From Clostridiales bacterium (GTDB taxonomy: Bacteria; Bacillota_A; Clostridia; Christensenellales; Aristaeellaceae), in the NCBI GenBank assembly GCA_024684665.1, contig JAIKWN010000164.1:1-22635 (forward strand): a DNA stretch of 22,635 nt. The letters run 5' to 3'. Both the position numbers and the translations under genes were made by a program. Under the pieces are notes generated by a model that had not been told where the DNA came from, did no database searches, and worked only from the letters and a program-made list of their open reading frames with translations. Of the stretch, positions 1 through 8,510 are shown one piece after another. Numbering within the stretch: position 1 is the first letter of the stretch; each line of letters begins with the position of its first letter.

Positions 1-926
1 ACCGCTCTCGGATCCGCGAGGCCCACGTCCTCTGCCGCAAAGCGCACAACGCGCCGCGCGATGTACAGCGGATCCTCTCCGGCCTCCAGCATCCGCGAGA
101 GCCAGTAGACCGCCGCGTCCGGGTCGGAATTGCGCATGGACTTGTGCAGCGCGGAGATGAGATTATAATGCTCCTCCCCATTGCGGTCATACAGGAGGCT
201 GCGGCGGCTCGTGCATTGGGCCAGCGTTTCCGGCGTCACAATCGTTCCGCCTTCCCCGTCCGGATCCCCATTCAGCACCGCCATTTCTAGCGTTCCCAGC
301 GCCGTCCGGGCGTCCCCGTTCGCGAACACGGCCAGCGCGCGCAACTCGTCCTCCTCAATCGTGACCTTCTGATCCCCGAAGCCCCGGGGATCGGAAATCG
401 CCCGCCGGAGGAGTTCCAGAAGGTCATCGGTTTCAAGCGCCCTCAGCACAAAGACCTTGCAGCGGGAAAGCAGAGCGGAGTTGACCTCAAAGGAAGGATT
501 CTCCGTCGTCGCGCCGATCAGCAGGATACTTCCCTTTTCCACAAAGGGAAGGAAGGCATCCTGCTGCGCTTTGTTGAAGCGGTGGATCTCATCCACGAAG
601 ACGATCGTGCGCTCCCCGAAACGCCGCGCCTCCTCCGCCTGCTTCATAACCTCGCGGATCTCCCGGATGCCGGAGGTCACAGCGGAGAAGTCGATGAACT
701 TGCAGCGGGTTTTCCCCGCAATGATGCGGGCCAGCGTTGTCTTCCCGACTCCTGGCGGTCCCCAGAAGATCATGGAGGAAATGCGGTCTTCATCGATGAG
801 CCTGCGGAGGATTCTTCCGGGGCCGATCAGGTGCTTCTGTCCGCAGAATTCGGACAGATCCCGCGGCCGCATCCGCGCCGCCAGCGGTTGATCCCGCTCC
901 TGTTCAAAAAGGGTGGCCTGTTCCAT
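1..926 (-). CDS. rarA: RarA/MgsA-type AAA+ ATPase (replication-associated recombination protein), 3' end outside the window
   Basis: AAA+ ATPase of the RarA/MgsA/WRNIP1 family, which acts at stalled replication forks together with SSB and the recombination machinery. About 308 residues are visible; the family is usually about 420-450, so the C-terminal oligomerisation part is missing beyond the left edge. Walker A is GPPGVGKT at residues 56-63, and Walker B lies in a segment reading FVDEIHRFNKAQQDAFLPFVE-like, which is diagnostic of RarA. The sensor segment ATTENPSFE, the arginine-finger-type LLSRCKVF and a later FAAEDVGLADP are also as expected for the family. The ATG follows a GAGG ribosome binding site and starts 2 nt after the sir2 stop, so it is the third gene of the recO-sir2-rarA operon. 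The reading frame is intact as far as visible. Confidence in the family is high. Confidence 0.95.
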   Translation of the reverse strand, partial: MEQATLFEQERDQPLAARMRPRDLSEFCGQKHLIGPGRILRRLIDEDRISSMIFWGPPGVGKTTLARIIAGKTRCKFIDFSAVTSGIREIREVMKQAEEARRFGERTIVFVDEIHRFNKAQQDAFLPFVEKGSILLIGATTENPSFEVNSALLSRCKVFVLRALETDDLLELLRRAISDPRGFGDQKVTIEEDELRALAVFANGDARTALGTLEMAVLNGDPDGEGGTIVTPETLAQCTSRRSLLYDRNGEEHYNLISALHKSMRNSDPDAAVYWLSRMLEAGEDPLYIARRVVRFAAEDVGLADPRA

Positions 927-928
927 TC

Positions 929-1651
929 TCAAAGCCTCGAAAATACATCCCCCAGCTTCTCGTGCAGGACGAGATCCGCGATGCCGTCCCGGGGGGTAGC
1001 GGTCTTGTTGATGAGCACCAGACGGTTTCCTCGGTATTCGTCCAGGAAGGCCGCAGCGGGATAGACAGTCAGGCTCGTGCCCGCCACGATGAGGACGTCC
1101 GCCCGGCCGATGGCATCCACCGCACCGCGGATGACATCCCCGTCCAGCCCTTCTTCGTAGAGCACCACGTCCGGTTTTACGCGGCCGCCGCAGGCCGGAC
1201 ATTTCGGGATATCGCCAAGCTTCAGAAAGGTTTCAAGATCGTATTTCGCGCCGCATTTCTGGCAGGTGCTGCGGTGTACGCTGCCATGCAGCTCATAGAC
1301 CCGCCTGCTGCCCGCCATCTGATGCAGGCCGTCGATGTTCTGCGTCACGACTGCCAGCAGCTTTCCTTCCTTTTCCCATTCGGCCAGCTTTTTGTGGCAG
1401 ATGTTGGGTTTCGCGTCCGGGAAGAGCATCCGTTCCCGGTAGAAGCGGAAAAAGATCTCCGGTCTGCGTTCATAGAAGGTATGGGAGATGATGGTCTCCG
1501 GAGGATAATCGTACTGCTGGTGGTAGAGACCGTCCGGGCTGCGGAAATCCGGGATGCCGCTTTCCGTCGATACCCCCGCCCCGCCGAAGAAGACAATGCT
1601 CTTCGCCTCGGAAACCCAGGACTGCAGTTTTCTGATATTCTCTTCGTTCAT
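929..1651 (-). CDS. cobB: Sir2-family NAD-dependent protein deacylase (sirtuin)
   Basis: NAD-dependent lysine deacylase, cytosolic, 240 residues, the normal length for a bacterial sirtuin. Visible motifs in order: the NAD-binding segment GAGVSTESGIPDFRS at 24-38; TQNIDGLH at 103-110; the catalytic histidine in YELHG (H122); the structural zinc ligands C130-x2-C133 and C151-x2-C154; and GTSLTVYPAA for the cofactor pocket. The start is set by a perfect AGGAGG 7 nt before the ATG at 1651. The frame stays open about 42 codons further upstream, but that part overlaps recO, looks random and has no such site. It sits between recO and rarA, 16 nt and 2 nt away, so it is co-transcribed with DNA-repair genes. 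The symbol follows bacterial convention; the exact acyl specificity cannot be told. Confidence 0.95.
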   Translation of the reverse strand: MNEENIRKLQSWVSEAKSIVFFGGAGVSTESGIPDFRSPDGLYHQQYDYPPETIISHTFYERRPEIFFRFYRERMLFPDAKPNICHKKLAEWEKEGKLLAVVTQNIDGLHQMAGSRRVYELHGSVHRSTCQKCGAKYDLETFLKLGDIPKCPACGGRVKPDVVLYEEGLDGDVIRGAVDAIGRADVLIVAGTSLTVYPAAAFLDEYRGNRLVLINKTATPRDGIADLVLHEKLGDVFSRL

Positions 1652-1667
1652 AAATGCGCCTCCTATT

Positions 1668-2393
1668 CTATAGCATCTTCCCGGCCCGGGAGGTGATTTC
1701 CAGCCGGTCCTCCGCAAGAGCACGAAGCAGGTGGAACACCCGGTCCGTACACTCGAAAGGTTCCGAAAGCGTCTCAAGACCCCGCCGCATGATAGCCTGC
1801 AGGAACGCGAGTTCCTCCGGCGTCAGCGGTTTGGCGTCCCCCGTGCGGCAGTCCCCGCAAAGAACACCGCCGGCAGAGACGGAAAAGAAGGCCGGATCCT
1901 CCCCGCCGATCATCCTTCCGCAGCGGACGCATCGTCCGACGATCGGGCGAAATCCGGAGAGGGAGAGGATCCCCATAAGGAATACCGCCGTCACCCGACG
2001 GGGCGGAATATCCCCGTATGCGAGATGTGCGAGGCTTTTCAGAAGAAAGAGAAACAGCCTCCTGTTCTCCTCTTCAGGCTGCACCACGGCGCCCGTCAGT
2101 TCCAGCAGGTACATTCCGTGTGACAGCCGCTCAACATCCTCCCGCAGGGGATAAAAGGAATCGTCGATCTTGCATTCCGTGACCGTGAACCTGTCCCCTC
2201 TCCGGAACAGCACATACTCCCCGGAAGCGAAAAGCTCCCCTGCGGAAAGCAGCGGGCTGTTCTGCCTGCGGCATCCCCGACACAGCACGTCTACGGCGCC
2301 CAGCTCCGGCGAAAAGAGGGTCAGCATACGGTCATTCTCCCGGTAATCCGCCCGCCTGAGGACGATGGCGCTTGTCACCAGTTTTTCCGACAC
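1668..2393 (-). CDS. recO: DNA repair protein RecO
   Basis: Recombination mediator of the RecFOR pathway; it binds SSB-coated single-stranded DNA and helps load RecA. With a GTG start the protein is 241 residues, typical for the family. The N-terminal OB fold begins with the RecO-like pattern AIVLRRADYREND then MLTLFSPELG. A central helical region follows, then a zinc site C155-x2-C158 and C179-x2-C182. I chose the GTG at 2393 because GGAGG stands 8 nt upstream of it and because the protein then begins close to the conserved start. An in-frame ATG at 2408 adds five residues (MEGEN) but has only a weak GGA in front. It is the first gene of the leftward operon, driven by a promoter at about 2435-2463. 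Confidence 0.93.
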   Translation of the reverse strand: MSEKLVTSAIVLRRADYRENDRMLTLFSPELGAVDVLCRGCRRQNSPLLSAGELFASGEYVLFRRGDRFTVTECKIDDSFYPLREDVERLSHGMYLLELTGAVVQPEEENRRLFLFLLKSLAHLAYGDIPPRRVTAVFLMGILSLSGFRPIVGRCVRCGRMIGGEDPAFFSVSAGGVLCGDCRTGDAKPLTPEELAFLQAIMRRGLETLSEPFECTDRVFHLLRALAEDRLEITSRAGKML

Positions 2394-2434
2394 GTTCTCC
2401 CCCTCCATATAATCCCCGCATGATGTGCAAAAGC

Positions 2435-2463
2435 ATTATATCATACGGAAAGCGGACATGGAA
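2435..2463 (-). promoter_or_regulatory. Probable sigma-A promoter for recO-sir2-rarA
   Basis: Reading the minus strand there is a perfect -10 TATAAT (2435-2440) preceded by TGA, giving an extended -10. A weak -35-like TTCCAT lies at 2458-2463 with a 17-nt spacer. The predicted start of transcription, near 2428, leaves a short leader before the GTG at 2393. Confidence 0.6.
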
Positions 2464-2499
2464 AGAGAAAACGCAGCGGATCCTTTTTCTTTCTCCCGC

Positions 2500-2528
2500 T
2501 TCCTTTTCCCCTCCGCAGATGCTATAAT
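2500..2528 (+). promoter_or_regulatory. Probable sigma-A promoter for the opp-tldDE operon
   Basis: A perfect -10 TATAAT (2523-2528) is preceded by TGC, an extended -10. The -35 position at 17-nt spacing reads TTCCTT (2500-2505), a poor match, as often tolerated with an extended -10. The oppA start lies about 40 nt beyond the predicted transcription start. This promoter is divergent from the recO promoter, about 85 nt between the -10 boxes. I saw no CodY-like or other recognised operator. Confidence 0.6.
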
Positions 2529-2573
2529 CTGCAATCATGAATTCGCCCGTGCCCGGGCAAAAGGAGGTACCAT

Positions 2574-4931
2574 ATGAAAAAACTTCTTGCTGTCCTTCTC
2601 GTCCTCTGTCTTGCATCTGTATGCGCCCTTGCGGAGGAGAGCTATACCTACAACACCGCCCAGTCGGAGTTTCCAACCAACTGGAGCCCGCACCAGAACC
2701 AGACAAACACCGACTCCACCCTCATGGAGTTCCTGCAGTGCGGTCTTTATCATTTCGATTACAACGAAACCATGGACGGCTACCGCATGGCACCCTATGC
2801 GGCCGCGGACTTCCCCACAGACGTGAGTGCAGATTACGCCGGTGAGGAATGGGGCATCGCAGAAGGCGAAACCGCCCGCGCCTGGCGCATTCCGCTGCGG
2901 GAAAACCTCGCCTGGCAGGACGGAACGCCCATCACCGCGCAGGACTTCGTGGACAGCGCGAAGAAGTTGCTGAACCCCGCCGCTCAGAATCACCGGGCGG
3001 ACATGCTGTATTCCGGCAACCTCGTCGTCGTGAACGCCGAAGCGTACCTGAAGCAGGGGCTCGCAAGCCCCACCTCCCTTTCCACCGTCATGGCCGCCGA
3101 GGGACTCGACATGGCCGGGCTCCTCGAAAAATACGGCAATGAAAAAGGCATGATCAGCTGGGGCAATTCCTTCGGCGATACCTACGACTTCGCCGCCGGC
3201 GCCTGGACGGGAGAGGCGGAGGACGCCACCGTCGAAACGCCCCTGACCCTGTCGGAGCTCTACGCTTTCTATACGACGGGCGAGGGCCGCGCCTATGCCA
3301 CCTGGGCCTCGGACGAGCAGATGACGGAGTGGGCAAACGACGAGCTCTTCCTGTCCTATATGCAGTTTGCCGACGCCATGGACTTTGAAAAGGTCGGCGT
3401 CCTTGCCGAGGACGAGCACAGTCTGGTGCTGATCCTGACCAAACCCCTTTCCGGCTTCTATCTCTATTACAGCCTGACAGACTCCTGGCTCGTAAACGCC
3501 GCGCTCTATGAAAGCTGCGAAAGCGTAACGGACGGAGTTTACAACAATACCTATATGACCAGCCTTGCGACCTCCTTTTCCTGGGGTCCGTACCTGCTGT
3601 CCGAATACCAGTCCGACAAGACGTTTCTCCTCGAAAAGAACCCCTGCTGGTTCGGCTATTCCCTGCCGGAGAACGAAGGCTGCTACCAGACGACCGCTTA
3701 CCGCGTGGACTGCGTGAAAGAGCCGGCCACCCGCGTGGAAATGTTCCTGAACGGGCAGCTGGATGCCGTAGGTCTCGACAAGGACTATATCACCGAATAT
3801 GCCACTTCCGATTACACCTATTACGATGAGGGCGACTCCGTCTTCGCCATGGTGTTCAACCCGGACAAATCCGCCCTCGAAACCCAGCAGAAGGCCGCAG
3901 GCGAGCACATCAACAAGACCATCCTGACGCTCAAGGACTTCCGCATGGCCATGTCCCTCGGCCTCAACCGCCGCGAGTTCTGCCTTGCCACCTCTCCCAC
4001 CAATGAACCGGCCTTCGCCCTCTACGGTTCCCAGATCGTGGCCGATCCGGAAATCGGTTTGTTCTACCGCAACACAGACGTGGCCAAACAGGTTGTCGTG
4101 GACTTCTGGGGACTCACGGATGAAATCGGCGAAGGAAAGCTCTACGCAACCGCAGACGAAGGCATTGAGAATCTCTCCGGCTATAACCTCGAAATGGCGC
4201 GGCAGTATTTTGACAGCGCCTATGAACAGGCCATTTCCTCCGGTCTCATGACGGAAGAAGATACGGTGGAGATCATGATTGGCACGCCCAATGAGACCTC
4301 CGCCTTCTACAACAGCGGGTACGAATTCATCGTGAACAATTACACGGAGGCCGTCAAGGGAACCAAGCTTGAGGGCAAACTGACCTTCAAGCGCGACGCG
4401 ACCCTCGGCAACGGCTTCTCCGACGCGCTGCGCACGAACCGGGTAGATATGCTCTTCGGCGTTGGCTGGACAGGTTCCACCTTCGATCCCTTCAGCCTGA
4501 TAGAAGCCTATGTGACGAGCGACTACCAGTACGATCCCTCCTGGGATCCGAACACCACCGATATGAGCGTGACCCTGCGGGGCGAAACCTATACGGCGGA
4601 CGTGTTCACCTGGTACCGTTCGGTCAACAACGAGGAGGTCGCCGTCCGGAACGCAGCGGGCGAAACGGCGACCATGAACGTGTCCGAGGACGCTGAAGAG
4701 CGCATTCAGGTCCTGGGCGCACTTGAAAACACCATCCTGCAGAACTACGACTTCATCCCGCTGATGGGCGACTCCTCCGCTCATATGAAGGGCATGCAGA
4801 TCGAGTATTACACGGAGGACGAGATCTTCCCGCTCTCCCGCGGCGGCATCCGCTTCATGACCTATAACTACACCGACGCGGAATGGGAGGCCTTCGTGGC
4901 CGGACAGGGCGGTACGCTCAATTACAAGTAA
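2574..4931 (+). CDS. oppA: Oligopeptide ABC transporter substrate-binding protein (SBP_bac_5 type), unusually long
   Basis: Extracellular solute-binding subunit of a peptide importer. It is 785 residues, against about 540-600 for most OppA proteins. It begins with a signal peptide (KK then a hydrophobic core, ending CALA before EESY at about residues 20-21). The family pattern of the SBP_bac_5 fold is clear: NWSPHQNQTNTDS near the start, AWRIPLRENLAWQDGTPITAQDFV around 100-125, and LSLGLNRREF-like and DFIPLMG segments later. No lipobox cysteine follows the hydrophobic core, so it is predicted to be cleaved by signal peptidase I rather than lipidated, which is odd for a Gram-positive binding protein. 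The ATG has AGGAGG 7 nt upstream. The stop is 2 nt before oppB. The peptide specificity is unknown. Confidence 0.93.
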   Translation: MKKLLAVLLVLCLASVCALAEESYTYNTAQSEFPTNWSPHQNQTNTDSTLMEFLQCGLYHFDYNETMDGYRMAPYAAADFPTDVSADYAGEEWGIAEGETARAWRIPLRENLAWQDGTPITAQDFVDSAKKLLNPAAQNHRADMLYSGNLVVVNAEAYLKQGLASPTSLSTVMAAEGLDMAGLLEKYGNEKGMISWGNSFGDTYDFAAGAWTGEAEDATVETPLTLSELYAFYTTGEGRAYATWASDEQMTEWANDELFLSYMQFADAMDFEKVGVLAEDEHSLVLILTKPLSGFYLYYSLTDSWLVNAALYESCESVTDGVYNNTYMTSLATSFSWGPYLLSEYQSDKTFLLEKNPCWFGYSLPENEGCYQTTAYRVDCVKEPATRVEMFLNGQLDAVGLDKDYITEYATSDYTYYDEGDSVFAMVFNPDKSALETQQKAAGEHINKTILTLKDFRMAMSLGLNRREFCLATSPTNEPAFALYGSQIVADPEIGLFYRNTDVAKQVVVDFWGLTDEIGEGKLYATADEGIENLSGYNLEMARQYFDSAYEQAISSGLMTEEDTVEIMIGTPNETSAFYNSGYEFIVNNYTEAVKGTKLEGKLTFKRDATLGNGFSDALRTNRVDMLFGVGWTGSTFDPFSLIEAYVTSDYQYDPSWDPNTTDMSVTLRGETYTADVFTWYRSVNNEEVAVRNAAGETATMNVSEDAEERIQVLGALENTILQNYDFIPLMGDSSAHMKGMQIEYYTEDEIFPLSRGGIRFMTYNYTDAEWEAFVAGQGGTLNYK

Positions 4932-4933
4932 AA

Positions 4934-5893
4934 ATGCTCAAATACGTCGTCAAGCGCGTCCTGCTCATGCTGGTGGTGTTCTTCATCATCGTATCCATGT
5001 GTTTTCTTCTCATCAAGCTGCTGCCCAACCGCCCTGCAAAGCAGTTCGGTAAGGATCAGCAGCTGATCGAGATGCGGCGGGCGGCCCTCGGCTACGATAA
5101 GCCGCTGCTTGAGCAGTACGTCCTCTTCCTTCGGAAAACGCTGCTCGGCGGGGACTGGGGTGTCAGCGAGTCGCTGTATCTGGGGCAGGATGTGTTTTCA
5201 AAGTTTATGGAGAAGATGCCCGCCACCGTAGCGGTGAACGCCTATACCATGCTCTTCTCCGTTCCCCTGGGGCTTTTACTTGGCATCTATGCCGCGCTGC
5301 ACAAAAATCGCTGGCAGGACAATCTCATCTCCACGGCCGTGGTGGTGTTCGTCTCCGTGCCCAGCTATGTGTACGCCTTTCTCGTGCAGTATTTCCTCTG
5401 CTTCCGTCTGCGGCTTTTCCCCTTTCAGGCGGACAGCGGGTACGACTTCTTTTCCGCCTCCATGTTCCGCTCCATGGTGCCGGCGATCCTGAGTCTCGGA
5501 TTCGGCACCGTAGCGGGACTGACCCGCTATACCCGCGCGGAGCTGACGGAGGTCCTGACCTCTGATTACCTGCTCCTTGCCCGGGCGAAGGGCCTGACCC
5601 GCGCCCAGACGACGCTGCGCCATGCCCTCCGCAACGCCATGGTGCCCATCTTCCCCATGATTCTGGGCGAATTCGTAGGCATCATGAGCGGTTCCCTCAT
5701 CATCGAGCAGATTTTCGGCATCCCAGGCGTCGGCGCGCTGTACGTGGCTTCCATTACGGCCGCCACGCCGGATTACAACTTCTTTATGCTGCTTTCCGCC
5801 TTTTACACGCTGATCGGCCTGCTCTCCGGTATCATCGTCGATCTTTCCTACGGCTTTATCGATCCCCGGATCAGAATCGGGAGCGCCAAATGA
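4934..5893 (+). CDS. oppB: Oligopeptide ABC transporter permease OppB
   Basis: Membrane permease, 319 residues, normal for the family. The first membrane helix lies at about residues 10-30. It is followed by the DppB/OppB-type extracytoplasmic stretch ALGYDKPLLEQYVLFLRK and GGDWGVS. Further helices surround the EAA loop at about 210-240 (LARAKGLTRAQ then LRHALRNAMVP), which contacts the ATPases. The IIEQIFGIPGVG segment is typical. The ATG at 4934 lies 2 nt after the oppA stop with no obvious ribosome binding site, which suggests coupled translation. An in-frame ATG at 4883 would overlap oppA by 49 nt and add an unnatural arginine-rich tail, so I rejected it. The stop overlaps oppC as ATGA. 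Confidence 0.95.
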   Translation: MLKYVVKRVLLMLVVFFIIVSMCFLLIKLLPNRPAKQFGKDQQLIEMRRAALGYDKPLLEQYVLFLRKTLLGGDWGVSESLYLGQDVFSKFMEKMPATVAVNAYTMLFSVPLGLLLGIYAALHKNRWQDNLISTAVVVFVSVPSYVYAFLVQYFLCFRLRLFPFQADSGYDFFSASMFRSMVPAILSLGFGTVAGLTRYTRAELTEVLTSDYLLLARAKGLTRAQTTLRHALRNAMVPIFPMILGEFVGIMSGSLIIEQIFGIPGVGALYVASITAATPDYNFFMLLSAFYTLIGLLSGIIVDLSYGFIDPRIRIGSAK

Positions 5894-7434
5894 CTGAAGA
5901 AAAGAACCGTCCGGATTCTCCCGGGATCCCGAAGGAGAAACTCCGCTTCCTCGAGGGGCGGGAGATCCTGCACGACAAACCGCCGGAGACAAAGCCCCGG
6001 GGATACTTCGCGGATGCCATGTACCGGTTTACCCGCAACCGCAGTTCCGTCGCGGCCGCCTTCATTATCCTTCTACTGGTCCTCTACGCGGTATTCGTTC
6101 CCTTCTTTGCGGAAAACCCCTATACCCGCGCGCTTAAGGACACAATGGCCCTGTCGTACGCAAAGCTGCCGCCAAAGGCTGCCTTCCCCCTGCCCGGTTT
6201 CGACGGGGAAACCGACAAGACCGTGAACGCCGCAGGCTACCATGCCCTCCGCGCCATCGCGGAGGAGACGGGTATCAACCCCATCGTAAAGGTCTACGCA
6301 GCGGACCGGAAGGACACCTCCGGCAGCAAAAAGACCTCGTATTACGATCTGCGCGTCGACCAGTACGCGGCCATGGGCATGATGAGCCTCACGCTGACCC
6401 GGGAGGAGTACGAGGCGCTGCAGGCCTGGCAGGACAAAACGGGGATCCAGGTCATTTATCCCGCCGTACGGGACGCGAAACAGTCGGACGCGAACATCTG
6501 GTACGAGGCGGACAAAAAGGGCGCCCCGAAGCTTGATAAGGAAGGAAACCTCGTTCCTGCCTGGCGCGAGGCTTCCCCCGGCGATACCAGCTATCACAGC
6601 CTTCGCATTCCCCGGGACAGTGATCCGGAGCATCCCCTGGCTTACGCCCGTATCACAGGCACCTCAAAGGCGCCCGGTTACGTTGTGCGCGTTGAAAAGA
6701 ACGCCTACTTCCTCTCCCGCTACGGTTTCCGGCCTGCGTTTCTCTTCGGAACCAACGACAAAGGGCAGGACATCTTCACCCGCCTGGCCCACGGGGCCCG
6801 CTTCAGCTTTCTCCTGGCCATCGGGATCTCCGCCATCAACCTCCTGATCGGCGCCATATACGGGGCCATCGAGGGCTACTACGGCGGCGCCGTCGACCTC
6901 GTGCTGGAGCGGATCTCCGACGTGCTCTCCGGCGTGCCCTTTATGGTGGTGACCACCCTGTTTCAGCTGCATCTTGCAAACAAGGTGGGTGTCGTGCCCG
7001 CGCTGCTTTTCGCCTTCGTGCTGACGGGGTGGATCGGCATGGCGAGCCTTGTACGCATGCAATTCTACCGTTACAAAGGACAGGAGTATATCCTCTCCGC
7101 GCGCACCATGGGCGCGGGGGACCGGCGGATCATGTTCGGGCACATCTTCCCGAACGCCATCGGCACCATCATCACCGGTTCCGTGCTTTCCATCCCCGGC
7201 GTCATCTTTTCGGAAAGCTCGCTGACCTACCTCGGCATCATCAATCTGGAGAGCTCCACCATGACCAGTGTGGGCAGCATGCTGGCGGGAGGCAAGGCCT
7301 ATCTTGCCACCGACCCGCACATCATCTTCTTCCCGGCGCTGTTCATCGCGCTGCTGGAAATCTCCTTCAATCTCTTCGGCAACGGACTCAGGGACGCTTT
7401 CAACCCGTCCCTGCGGGGATCGGAGGAGGGATAA
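5890..7434 (+). CDS. oppC: Oligopeptide ABC transporter permease OppC with a large extracytoplasmic insert
   Basis: Second permease of the peptide importer, 514 residues against about 300 for typical OppC. Residues 1-50 are a cytoplasmic tail and the first helix spans about 54-73. A hydrophilic region of about 210 residues (75-284) follows, where ordinary OppC has a few tens. The standard core then starts at FLFGTNDKGQDIFTRLAHGAR (285 on). The EAA loop is at about 399-424 (YILSARTMGAGDRR then HIFPN), and the FSESSLTYLGI segment is conserved. By topology the insert should lie outside the membrane, where it could contact OppA. The start overlaps the oppB stop (ATGA); the stop is 2 nt before oppD. 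The frame runs through the insert without a break, so it is not an assembly artefact at the frame level. Confidence 0.94.
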   Translation: MTEEKNRPDSPGIPKEKLRFLEGREILHDKPPETKPRGYFADAMYRFTRNRSSVAAAFIILLLVLYAVFVPFFAENPYTRALKDTMALSYAKLPPKAAFPLPGFDGETDKTVNAAGYHALRAIAEETGINPIVKVYAADRKDTSGSKKTSYYDLRVDQYAAMGMMSLTLTREEYEALQAWQDKTGIQVIYPAVRDAKQSDANIWYEADKKGAPKLDKEGNLVPAWREASPGDTSYHSLRIPRDSDPEHPLAYARITGTSKAPGYVVRVEKNAYFLSRYGFRPAFLFGTNDKGQDIFTRLAHGARFSFLLAIGISAINLLIGAIYGAIEGYYGGAVDLVLERISDVLSGVPFMVVTTLFQLHLANKVGVVPALLFAFVLTGWIGMASLVRMQFYRYKGQEYILSARTMGAGDRRIMFGHIFPNAIGTIITGSVLSIPGVIFSESSLTYLGIINLESSTMTSVGSMLAGGKAYLATDPHIIFFPALFIALLEISFNLFGNGLRDAFNPSLRGSEEG

Positions 7435-7436
7435 AG

Positions 7437-8510
7437 ATGGAAAAACCGATTTTATCCGTCCGCGACCTCTCCGTATCCTTCCGCACCGCTGCGGGACTCG
7501 TGCGCGCGGTCCGGGGCGTCAGCTTCGACCTTGCCGCAGGGGAAACCCTGGCCATCGTGGGGGAAAGCGGCTGCGGCAAGAGCGTCACCTGCAAGGCCGT
7601 AATGGGCATCCTTCCCGGAAACGCCGTACAGATCGGGGGAGAAATCATCCTGAGAACGCCGGGACCGTCTGGCGAGTCCGCGGAAACAGAACTGCTGCGG
7701 CTCCCGGAAAAGGAGTTCTGCCGGATCCGTGGGCGGAAAATCGCCATGATCTTCCAGGACCCCTTTTCAAGCCTGAACCCCATCATGCGGGTGGGAAAGC
7801 AGCTGACGGAGGTCATGCGCCTCTCCGGCGTCCCCAAGGCGGAAGCAAAGGCGCGCGCCCTGTCCCTCCTCGCCGAGGTTGGCATCCCGGAGCCGGAGCG
7901 CCGCTATCGCCAGTATCCTTTCGAACTCTCCGGTGGTATGCGGCAGCGCATTGTCATCGCCATCGCCCTGGCCGCAAGCCCGGACATCCTCATCTGCGAC
8001 GAACCTACCACGGCCCTGGACGTGACGATCCAGGCGCAGATCCTGGAGCTTCTGCAGCGGCTGCAGAAAGAGCGCTCCCTTTCCATGATCTTTATCACGC
8101 ACGACCTCGGCGTGGTCGCCGGCGTGGCAGACCGGGTCGCCGTATTGTACGCCGGGCGCGTCGTGGAAGAAGGGACTGCGGAAGAGATCTTCTACCGGCC
8201 TGCCCATCCCTATACCTGGGCGCTGCTGTCTTCCATGCCTGACCTGGACACGAAAGGAAGGCTGGACGCTATCCCCGGAACGCCGCCGAACATGGTGGCT
8301 CCGCCTCCGGGGGACGCCTTCGCGGACCGGAACCCATATGCCCTCGAAATCGACCTCGAGCAGCAGCCGCCTTTCTTCCGCATCACGGATACCCATCGGG
8401 CAGCCACCTGGCTGCTCCATCCGGACGCCCCCCGCGCGGACATGCCGGAAGGCCTCCGGGAACGCATTGCCCGCATGAAGGCGAGAAGGGAGGCGGAGCG
8501 CCATGGGTGA
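7437..8510 (+). CDS. oppD: Oligopeptide ABC transporter ATP-binding protein OppD, lacking the C-terminal cysteines
   Basis: One of two ATPases that power peptide import, 357 residues. Walker A is GESGCGKS at 42-49, the Q-loop glutamine is Q107, the signature LSGGM is at 164-168, Walker B ends in D188-E189, and the H-loop histidine is H222. The C-terminal oligopeptide-transporter extension is present (about 275-330). However, the four cysteines usual in this region are replaced by D293, N299, D306 and T324, in the context GDAFADRNPYALEID and later HRAAT. The ATG has GGAGGAGGG upstream, inside the end of oppC. It overlaps oppF by 8 nt. A longer in-frame extension back to 7029 is only a shadow of oppC. 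Confidence 0.96.
   Translation: MEKPILSVRDLSVSFRTAAGLVRAVRGVSFDLAAGETLAIVGESGCGKSVTCKAVMGILPGNAVQIGGEIILRTPGPSGESAETELLRLPEKEFCRIRGRKIAMIFQDPFSSLNPIMRVGKQLTEVMRLSGVPKAEAKARALSLLAEVGIPEPERRYRQYPFELSGGMRQRIVIAIALAASPDILICDEPTTALDVTIQAQILELLQRLQKERSLSMIFITHDLGVVAGVADRVAVLYAGRVVEEGTAEEIFYRPAHPYTWALLSSMPDLDTKGRLDAIPGTPPNMVAPPPGDAFADRNPYALEIDLEQQPPFFRITDTHRAATWLLHPDAPRADMPEGLRERIARMKARREAERHG

Noticed and set aside
2535..4784. Very long open frame on the minus strand opposite oppA (749 codons)
   Set aside because: It is antisense to a clear binding protein and its composition (Gly, Val, His-rich) is that of a shadow frame created by high third-position GC; no ribosome binding site or family motif.
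4883..4933. Upstream ATG extending oppB by 17 codons
   Set aside because: It would overlap oppA and add an atypical arginine-rich start; the ATG at 4934 begins the usual permease N-terminus.
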